Assembly (NCBI GenBank): GCA_014529385.2
Contig: CM043944.1
Location: 73,582,884 to 73,646,883 of the forward strand
Reading direction: 5' to 3'
Origin: Adiantum capillus-veneris
Lineage: Eukaryota; Streptophyta; Polypodiopsida; Polypodiales; Pteridaceae
Length of the DNA: 64,000 bases
Shown here: positions 56,526-64,000 of the stretch, in pieces
Layout of the letters: each line of letters starts with the position of its first letter
Position numbering within the stretch: the first letter of the stretch is position 1
Made by a program: the position numbers and the translations under genes
The notes under the pieces: model-generated
Told to the model about the DNA's origin: nothing
The model's input: the letters and a program-made list of their open reading frames with translations, nothing else
Databases searched by the model: none

Positions 56526-57041
56526 AAAGTCCTCCCCTACAAGTAGAGAGTCTGTATCTTCAAAATGGGTCTTCATAAAAGACAATGTTGCTCTCGTCTT
56601 CATCCTTTTTGTCTTCTACTATGTGAGTTGATCCTCTGTCAGGTCTCTTGCCTTCGTTGCTTCTGTTGTTGCTTTCAACTGCTTCATGGTCTTTGACTTC
56701 GTATCCTCCCCTCGAACGAGTGCTTCTGTCCCCCTTTTTGTTGTGTAATCAGACTTTATTCCATGTGTCATAATGCCATGCAGTAATATGCTAAAATATC
56801 ATATGAAAAGATTTATGCAAAAAATTAATGCTTTCTCTTCCATCTTGGTCATACTCCGAGAGCCCAAGCATGCAGTGTTTCTCATACACTTTGTCACAAA
56901 ATCTTCGTACATAGAGAGATTTTAGCAATTTGGAGACTCTCCAATACCAATGTCTATCCCATTACAAAAGTACATAATGTCATCCATGTAGAAAAATACA
57001 ATTACATACATTGAAAGAAGTTGTTGTGCTTAGCTGCAAGA

Positions 57042-57332
57042 TCAATGTGTACTTTGGAATTTCCCTTCAATGTGAAACTCCTCTTCACCGTCAGTGAAGC
57101 CCCTCTTCACAGATAGAGGAAATGACTCTTTGATTTTGCTTTTGATGCTCAAAAGAACTCCTTGAAGCTTGGTAATAAACTTCTTGCCGTAATGCTGCGG
57201 TCGGTGAGAACGGCTCCTTTGGTAGCCCTTGGAGTGCTCGATGGTTTTGAGTGGCTTTTGGTGTGTTCCCTCTTTGAAGTTAGCTTTTGAAGGGTTCTTT
57301 TGAAGTGCCGGTGGGACACTCCCCTTGGACAA
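57042..57332 (-). CDS. Small frame inside the miniature element
   Basis: A 96-codon frame in the sense orientation of the element (SKGSVPPALQKNPSKANF, then basic, ending EEEFHIEGKFQSTH). No gag-like motif is recognised. It may be a non-coding spacer by function; it is listed because it is the only sizeable sense frame. Confidence 0.2.
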   Translation of the reverse strand: MSKGSVPPALQKNPSKANFKEGTHQKPLKTIEHSKGYQRSRSHRPQHYGKKFITKLQGVLLSIKSKIKESFPLSVKRGFTDGEEEFHIEGKFQSTH

Positions 57333-57351
57333 ATATGTGAGCCAAAGGGTT

Positions 57352-57369
57352 GGCCGCGGGTTGATACCA
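57352..57369 (-). other. Primer-binding site of the miniature element
   Basis: TGGTATCAACCCGCGGCC on the minus strand, separated from the LTR by TT. The TGGTATCA start matches the initiator-Met tRNA end; the rest diverges from it. Confidence 0.7.
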
Positions 57370-57371
57370 AA

Positions 57372-57691
57372 TGTTAGGAATGGATCGTGCTAGCTATGGT
57401 GGATGAAAGAGAAACATAGCGTCAATGTGTGAGTGTACGTGTAAGCAAGGTTATCACTCAAGTGAATTAGGTTCCAAGATAGAATTAGCTTGGACTCATA
57501 AACACAATCTTGAGAATTGACTTAGCTTAGCACAAGCTCACCATAGACAAGCATCTAGTGCAAAATAGAGTTGTGTTTATTCATTCATGAAATGAGCTTT
57601 AAGTAGCTCTACAGCCTTGCTCCACAGTATGTGGGATAAATCCACTCTCTTTTCCTTGACTCACACCTTATGACAAAGCTCACACTTTACA
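57372..57691 (-). repeat. LTR of the miniature element (5' LTR on the minus strand)
   Basis: 320 bp; TGTAAAGTGTGAG to CCTAACA on the minus strand. The flanking CATCC follows at 57692. Confidence 0.9.
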
Positions 57692-58015
57692 CATCCAGTC
57701 TTTATAGCTACGATTGAGTGTGCATAGCTCAGACGCCTTATGGTTGATTTGGGTGTTGGACAGAACACTGTCAACATCATCTACACTGGCAGTCATAGTG
57801 CATTGGCAGTTGCGAGGAACCCAGTTTTTCATGCTCGCACAAAGCACATTGAGATGCATTACCACTATGTTAGAGAGAGACTCTCAGCACGAGAGATCAG
57901 CTTGGCTTATGTGGCAACACAAAACAACCTCGCAGATCTTTTCACAAAGGCATTGTCTCGTGAGAAGTTCGAAGCTTTCCGCAAAGCTTTAGGCTTACTC
58001 CCCTTTGTGGACTGA

Positions 58016-60902
58016 TAATGTCCTCATGACATGGCACTTCCCTATACTCTATGTGCAAGCTCTCGTTCACCACATCACTCTCGGGGGGATTGGTTGCCAT
58101 ACATATCTGGTAGTGAGATGTGTGAACACACTTAGGACCGCCGGGGCATTTTTTCCATCACTAGGAGGGATTGCCCCCCATGCATTGTATATACGCCCAT
58201 CACTCTAGGGCTAACTTATCTTTCATTCATGCACAAAGCAATTCTACTCTCTGTTGTGTGTCTTGAGCTTCTTCATCGTCTCCAAGCTGTGTGTGTTTCC
58301 CTACAACCCTATTTTCAACAAAAAGGACACTTACTTTTTTCTCTTGTAATCAATGCTCTTGGAGTCTACCAATCGTCGTGATTACTGAGAAAGGATAGTA
58401 AGCATCCTACCCTATATATCAGTGCTTCCGGCCTCCACCAATTGCCCTGATTAATGGGAAAGGATAGTAAGCGTCCTTTCTCTACACCTTTTAGTTGTGC
58501 GAATTCGCAACCTTCCTAGGCTTTACATGATTTCCTTTGGCTCTCATTTAGTGCCTTTTATTTTTCCTAGGTTCAATTAGACAGTTTGGTAGTGGCACCT
58601 TATCTTGGACACTATTGGCTTCTATCTTGAGATAGCCTTGGAAATTTGTTTGGCCGCCTCCTCTACATCTATGCTTTAGATTGGTCTTTCTTGTAGTACT
58701 CTTGGTTGGAAAAGTGGCACGTTAGCCCAGGTAGTTTTTAGGTGCTTTCAGTACATGTTTAGTAATGGATTTTTTTTAATCTCAATGATGTGAGTAGGTG
58801 AGGGGGCGCTTTTTTTAACGTTTTATTAGCAAGAATTAGGGAAGATCCTGAAAATGAGCATGCACAGTGAAGCAGGCGGGTGAGGCGCTAGCGAGGGCGG
58901 GAGGTATCCAAGGCAAAGAAGGTGGGCGACGCGCAAGGACTGGGGGAGGGGGGGAGCAGCAGGAGGCTGAGGCGGGACGAAGCAGACGCATAGTTTTTTT
59001 TTTCTCTAATTTACGAACCGATCACAACTGCAGAAGGAACTACTATCGCTTATGGTTAGGCCGGAGGAAATTTGAGCAAAAATGAATATAATGAAGATGA
59101 AGTTGCCAGTAGGAGCGCCAATCGTCTCTATAATGATGTGATTATCTTGACCCCAATGAGCTATCCAACTGGGGTCGCTCTAAGCCCATGTGTTGTATAT
59201 GGTTGAACTCAACTCCGTGCTAGGGAAGTTTAGTTCTTGGCAGGGTACTTTTGGCATATAGAATCATAATCACCATCTCAAAGCTTGTTTATTTGCATTA
59301 GAACTCAGTCTTGCTTCTGGGTTGGGAGCTTAGGTTATTGAATCACCATACTATGCATGGACCTTGCTATAGTGACTATCATCTAAAGAAGACACTTGAC
59401 TGGACTAACATAACATTTCGATCAAAACCTTCAAATTTACATGAAATGAACTTATTCTTAATTGCGGCACATGATTTCGAGCTCTTCACTAGTCGGTATG
59501 ATGACATTTACACATGTAGCAAGAAGTTTTTTATACAATAAGGTAGATGCTTTATTGAAGACAACTTCTACTCAAATCATTTAATATCTCCCATATGCAC
59601 CTCCCATACAAAGTATGTGTGCCAAGAGAAATTGAGATGCTCAAAAGCTCAAACCAATTATCAATATTCCGGCCATAATTCTTCTTTTGAGCTTTTAGCA
59701 GATGTTTGAGACTATGTTGGGTCCTTAACTCATGAGATAGTGGGATCCTTAGACTCTTAACATTTGTATGGCATGTTGATGTGGACTTCTTCAAATAAAG
59801 CTAGTTGATGGTATTGTATTTGGGATATAGGCTTGCGAGAACTAACTTTGGCATAGGTTTTGTCAAGGGCTCCTCTATGAGCTTGGCTTCCTAAATGTTC
59901 CTTCTTGGAGAATGGTGTCGTATGCCATCATGTATGTTTACTGTTTAGATATTCTTTGGGTATTGTCACTGATTAGTCTGGTTGCAAATCTTTGAGCTAA
60001 TAGATAGGCCAATCAAGAAGCAAAAAAAGATCCAACTCACTAAGTACATAATGGGCTCCACAAGGATCATCCACAAACCACACCAGTGGGTGGACAACTA
60101 GCGGTCTAGAAACAACTTAGTGCAGCGCATTCTTGCTCTCCTCAAAGAGAAAGGGAGGGAAGTAGCAAAAATGGCACATGACAATGTTTCATACTACCAA
60201 ATATGATGGAAAGATAAATTTGACAATGGGGACATTTAACTCAACAATACTTGTGGCATTCCTATAATTATAATGAAAGATGCTAATGGTACATCCATAA
60301 CATTACAACCTCATATAACAAAAACTAACCAGATCTTTAGTACATACACCCCAGATTGTGACAACAAAATTGAGTAGCATATGCTGAATATGTATGTATA
60401 ACTAAAGAAATTCAGCCAGTACAACTCTCTTTCAAAGAGGGCTTTGGGCCTCTATACAAGGTAATAGAGGCCTTGGGGTATTCTTGCTGCAGCTACGCAG
60501 GCACAAATAGGCTTTATTACGGAAGTCTACACTCCCTAGCAAAGGACCCATTGAGAGGTAAGTGATAAATTTCTTCACGAGCACCAGCTCTCAACAAGAC
60601 TCCAAGGCACATCAGCTTTCAACTCACGGGACTCTACAAGATACTTTACTGAGGATAAGATTGATATTATGATGCAATGACCCATGAGAAAGTTCATGAG
60701 ATGCTACATGCAGGGGCAGCCCAGTAAGGAGATCAAGCTTGCAAATAGGCCATGAACTGGCTCTACTGGTTCACTTATTTGTTCACATTTTGGCATGTTT
60801 AACATTAGTCTTTTGTATTTACTATACTGGGCATTTGGATCAATGATGTAATTTTCAGATCTCATAGGTCCAATAGGCCTTTTGCAAACGTACATAAACA
60901 TT

Positions 60903-60904
<2 letters not shown>
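58016..60904. other. Spacer without recognisable genes
   Basis: An imperfect repeat with an offset of about 69 bp lies at 58365-58490 (GAAAGGATAGTAAGC twice). A GC-rich patch lies at 58866-58990. GCACAAAGCAATTC and flanking pyrimidine-rich sequence after 58080 may be the 3' LTR of the copia remnant, but no second copy exists here. Short frames (for example 59311-59541) have no known motif. Confidence 0.45.

Positions 60905-60906
<2 letters not shown>

Positions 60907-60962
<56 letters not shown>
60907..60962. repeat. (CT)n microsatellite
   Basis: About 27 CT units. A short second CT tract follows at 61014-61025. Confidence 0.95.
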
Positions 60963-60965
<3 letters not shown>

Positions 60966-61019
60966 GAAGGCTTGCGAGTAAGGTGTATTCTTAGATGGAC
61001 ATGTGAGGTTGACTCTCTC

Positions 61020-61740
61020 TCTCTCTGGACCTGGTCGAGCTGCTGGACCTGGGCGAGCAGACTGTGGCGAGCAGTCTGACGAGGGCGAGCAGCCTGACGA
61101 GGGCGAGCAGTCTGTGGCGAACAGGCTGACGAGGGCGAGAAGGCTGAGGGGAGGAGACTGAGGCGAAGGCGAGCAGGCTGAGTCAAACCGGCTGGCCACC
61201 TCTCACGCTGCCAACTTGCTGGACGAAGGACGAGGGACGAGCTCTCTCTCTGCTGGACGAGGGACGAGGGATGAGCTGCTGGGCAAGGACGAGGGACGAG
61301 CTGCGGATCCTGGGCTAGAGACGAGCTGCTGATCTTGGACGAGGGACGAGCTAGACCTAGGCAAGGGGCGAGCTGTTGGTCGAAGGCGAGGGGCGAGCTG
61401 CTGGACCTGGTCGAGGGCGAGCAGCTGGACCTGGTCGAGCTGCTGATCCTGTGTCAAGAGGGCGAGCAGCTTGCCAAGGGCGAGGACGAGGGCCCTAACC
61501 TCTGAAGGACGAGGGCGAGCTGCTGCCAAGGGCGAGAGGGAGTTGCCTACCAAGGGCGAGGGCGAGAGAGAGCCAAGGGCGACGAGACGAGACCAGCCTG
61601 CCAGGGCCAGGGCGAGGACGAGAGCAGTCAAGTCAGCCAGGACGAGGGCGAGGACTTGGTGACGAGGGCGAGGCCAACCAGGGCGGAGGGCAGACCTCTG
61701 TTGGTGAGGGCCTCGACTCAGTGCTCGCTTTGTTCTTCTC
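61020..61740 (+). repeat. GACGAGGGCGAGC-type tandem repeat, leader of LINE-2
   Basis: About 700 bp made of irregular reiterations of GACGAGGGCGAGCAG, CTGCTGGACCTGG and CCAAGGGCGAG. The region is purine-rich on the plus strand, markedly GC-rich, and ends just before ORF1 of LINE-2. Both strands are open in several frames as a consequence; these frames were not called. Confidence 0.8.
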
Positions 61741-61746
61741 TCTCGG

Positions 61747-62901
61747 ATGGACCAACCAGTCGAGGATGGTGATGCAAGTGGCTTCACAACCCCACAAAAA
61801 ATGAAAGCGACATTCAAGCGGAGGAACAGAGATAGCATACTCTCGCCAAGCTCATTGCGGACAGGGAAAACCGTCAAAATCCAAGATGATTTAATGATGG
61901 AGAGGGTTCAAGTGATGATTAAATCTGAGCTCAGCTTTATGAGAGATGACATCAGGAAAGAGATGTACGCAAACGCAGAGAGTTATAAGAATTCTATGTA
62001 TGCAGGTATGAGGAAAGAATTGGATAAAGCAATGCTTGGTAAGCATGATGAGATGTACCTATCTATGACAGGGGAGATGCAGGCTCTAATGCGGGCAGAA
62101 GTGAATGTAATGGAATGTATTATGCAGAAAAAGTTGGATGAGGCAATTGCAAGCTTTGAATCTTGGAAAACCAATTCGGAAAAGAGCATGAAGGAAAAAG
62201 ATGCAGTGATTGAAGAGCTTAAAGGGGAACTTGCAGCTTGCAAAATTATGCCCAAAACGGAAGGGGGAAATCAGCCCTCAATGTTAAAGGAGCTCGAAGA
62301 TATTAAGGAGCAGGTGAAAACTCTGCGCGAAGGGGAAGAACTAAACTCGAAAGAGGCTTCCTCATGGGCGGAGCGCCTTTCTAAAACACAGGAGAAAGTT
62401 GACGAAGCAGAAAAATGGATTGAAGGTGCAAAGAAAGGGAAGACCCGGATGCCAGAAGCCGCAAAGACTTCTACCATCATCAATATGACCATTGAGGAGG
62501 AACAGAAGAGGAGGACTAGAGCCCTCCATGTGCGTATTATTGGTATCAAAGACACCGAGAATGTAGAAGACGAAGTGAAGGAACTCTTGCAGCGCATGGG
62601 CATCCCGGAACCTATGCACACAGGTGCTTGGAGAGTAGGAAAGAAGGGAGTGGATGAGAAGGGAAACGTCAAAGAGAAAGCACTTATTTTGCGTTTCCCG
62701 ACTTAGGAAACAAGGAAGGAATTCCTGAAGAAGAGACCAACACTCAAGAAAACTGGAATATTTATGGGGGATGACCTTACTTTAGCACAAATAGCACATA
62801 TGCAAGAGTTGATGCCAGAGATCAAGGCAGCAAGGGAGAAGGGAAAATTTGCCTTTTATAGAGGAGGGAAAGTAGTGGTTTTGGAAAAACGCACAGCATG
62901 A
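61747..62901 (+). pseudogene. LINE-2 ORF1 (coiled coil plus RRM-like RNA-binding domain), one in-frame stop
   Basis: 384 codons interrupted by a single TAG at 62704-62706. The N-terminus is basic (MKATFKRRNRDSIL). Residues of about 60-240 are heptad-rich and probably form the trimerising coiled coil known for L1 ORF1 proteins (DAVIEELKGELAACK, EELNSKEASSWAERLSKTQE). Then comes an RRM-like core: RALHVRIIGIKDTENVEDEV, GAWRVGKKGVDEKGN, KALILRFPT. The C-terminal domain follows (EFLKKRPTLKKTGIFMGDDL, PEIKAAREKGKFAFYRGG). The protein would bind element RNA as a chaperone. The lone stop could be a recent mutation. ORF2 begins 30 bp later. Confidence 0.85.
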
Positions 62902-62931
62902 CGGTGCGAGACATATGGGACCACACTCCGG

Positions 62932-64000
62932 ATGGCGGTATGGAATTGTAATGGATCATATAGGCTGGATGTGGGTGCTGAGGATAGCTTCAGAGATAGA
63001 GTCATTGTCTTTTACTCAGAGACACATCAAAAATCTGGACAATCGATGCCAAATGTGACTGGTTATTTATGGGAGACAGCTTGTCGGCCAAACGCTAGAT
63101 CCCAGCATGGGAGTCGAGGTTCAGGAGGGGTAGCAGTCTTATTCAAGGAGGAGTTGCAGCCACTATTACAGATTGTCCGGAGAGATGACCAGGCGAGATA
63201 CATGTGGGTGAGTTTGAGAGCTGAGACACGCAGATTCTTATACATTGCTATATGTTACTTTCCCCCTAGCACATCAGTCTATACCTCACCTAGAGGGCAA
63301 TCCCCTTTCTCTATACTTGATGATGACATATGGGAGTTCTCTAGAGATGGAGATATCATTCTCTTGGGAGACTTTAATGCCAGGACGGCCAACTCCCAAA
63401 CGGTATTTTATGATACCTCGGAGGAGATGCTTAGAGAGATGGATATATCGGAGATGGGACTTGATAGACACTCACAGGATAGAGAGCACACAGAGTATGG
63501 GAGATACCTCATGGAGATGACGACTACGCATGGTCTGGCCATACTTAATGGTCTAGAGATTTTTCCTTCGTCTGGGGGATTCACATGCTTTCCACACAGA
63601 CATGGGGCCAGTACGGATCTCAGTGTGGGTCTTAGCCTTTAGGCCTGTTGGAGTAGCAGTAGACCATGCTCTCCTGACTTTTTCAGTCTCTTTCCAGTAT
63701 AGTGCCTCTCAGACACCACGGAGGATTGCACACACACGGTATACTTTTACACCAGAGACGGATTCAATTTATGTGGCAGCCGAGCCTGTATATACAGTGG
63801 AAGAGATCACCACTTTATTGACAGAGATCTTGCATGGGGCTGCAGCAGAGGCATACCCACACACTCAACCAGATCAGAGAAGACATTCTAGGAACATGCC
63901 TCAGAATAGTTGGTATGATGAGGAATGCAGAGAGATGAGAGTTCAGATTCAAAGCGAGCTTATACTTGGAGTCATTACATATAGACAGTCTCGGATTGCC
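62932..64000 (+). pseudogene. LINE-2 ORF2, endonuclease part (truncated by the window)
   Basis: The start MAVWNCNG is followed by VIVFYSETHQ (catalytic Glu), GGVAVLFKEELQPLL, RFLYIAICYFPPS, DIILLGDFNARTA (GDFN motif) and GLAILNGLEIFPSSGGFTCF. A frameshift near 63620 precedes the continuation VLAFRPVGVAVDHALLTFSV in another frame, which contains the final catalytic Asp-His pair. Sequence then runs on to the window end. This is an APE-type endonuclease that would nick target DNA for target-primed reverse transcription. Confidence 0.85.

Larger units (their letters stand above)
55996..57691 (-). mobile_element. Miniature LTR retrotransposon (TRIM/SMART-like), minus strand
   Basis: The element is 1,696 bp with LTRs of 322 and 320 bp and an exact 5-bp target duplication CATCC (55991-55995 and 57692-57696). 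It is oriented on the minus strand: there the LTR begins TGTAAAGTGTGAG and ends TCCTAACA. Two bases later TGGTATCAACCCGCGG (57369 downward) is a primer-binding site sharing its first eight bases with the initiator-Met type. The polypurine tract AAGGGGAGG lies next to the other LTR. The internal 1.05 kb has no gag or pol, so it must rely on proteins of another element. It is nested in the copia RNase H. Confidence 0.9.
55170..58015 (+). pseudogene. Ty1/copia reverse transcriptase and RNase H remnant, split by an insertion
   Basis: KCKKALYGLKQSLRAW opens the recognisable RT, and LTVVLNVDDWLITGPNE holds the catalytic pair (usually YVDD). HHYLGIQIKK, CQTSYVETLLCKFGLEDCKP, ATPMETGMKLN and GCLIYVCNTRPDIQFAVSHV complete the copia RT signature. 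A long G run (55785-55826) disrupts the connection, then LDSNWASCYDRRVSISGFCF and SREVEYIL start RNase H. After the insertion (55996-57691), ECA-LRRLM, HSALAVARNPVFHARTKHIE, YHYVRERLSAREISLAYVAT and NNLADLFTKAL finish it at 58015. No integrase, gag or LTR of this element is seen. Confidence 0.85.
61020..64000 (+). mobile_element. L1-like LINE (LINE-2), 5' part, running off the window
   Basis: Repeat-rich leader, ORF1 (61747-62901) and the endonuclease part of ORF2 (from 62932) are present; the RT would lie beyond the right edge. It differs from LINE-1 in ORF1 type and composition. The left limit is uncertain and may include the CT microsatellite. Confidence 0.8.

Noticed and set aside
61203-61877. 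224-codon minus-strand frame
   Set aside because: It is the antisense of the GAGGGCGAGC tandem repeat plus the start of LINE-2 ORF1; composition is repeat-driven.

Overview
The window looks like land-plant nuclear DNA. Almost all recognisable sequence is transposable-element debris: Ty3/gypsy and Ty1/copia LTR retrotransposons, two L1-like LINEs, a MITE, a CACTA terminus, and long dinucleotide microsatellites. I saw no bacterial or organellar signature, no host housekeeping gene and no tRNA or rRNA gene. The DUF7869-type protein at the left edge and the style of the LINE and Ty3 proteins suggest a seedless plant (fern, lycophyte or bryophyte), but this is an impression and the species cannot be fixed from the window.

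Layout. 1-2.6 kb: an intact 861-codon DUF7869-like reading frame that may continue off the left edge. 2.6-7.3 kb: spacer with simple repeats, a 108-bp tandem duplication and a minus-strand ORF1-like pseudogene. 7.3-25.95 kb: one giant Ty3/gypsy element (element A, about 18.7 kb) with two LTRs, primer-binding site, polypurine tract, gag-protease-RT-RNase H-integrase, a retropepsin-like domain after the integrase, and a further 3.5-kb degraded 3' reading frame with a coiled coil. A degenerate tandem array with a period of about 288 bp, marked by the palindrome AATAATCGCGATTATT, lies on both sides of the gag-pol block. 26.4-28.8 kb: minus-strand Ty3/gypsy gag remnant (element D). 30.1-35.4 kb: GC-rich LINE (LINE-1) with a poly(A) tail. 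35.4-43.8 kb: spacer, microsatellites, unassigned fragments and one CACTA terminus. 43.8-54.7 kb: a degraded Ty3/gypsy element with a second, archaeal-type RNase H (element C), split by a nested chromovirus (element B, 45.5-51.4 kb). 55.2-58.0 kb: Ty1/copia RT-RNase H remnant, split by a 1.7-kb minus-strand miniature LTR element with a perfect 5-bp target duplication. 58.0-60.9 kb: spacer. 61.0-64.0 kb: tandem-repeat leader and start of a second LINE (LINE-2) that runs off the right edge.

Apart from the DUF7869-like frame, every sizeable coding region carries stops or frameshifts. The window reads as nested insertions into ageing elements. The least ordinary features are the architecture of element A (post-integrase protease-like domain, duplicated H2C2 module, extra 3' ORF) and its periodic palindrome array.
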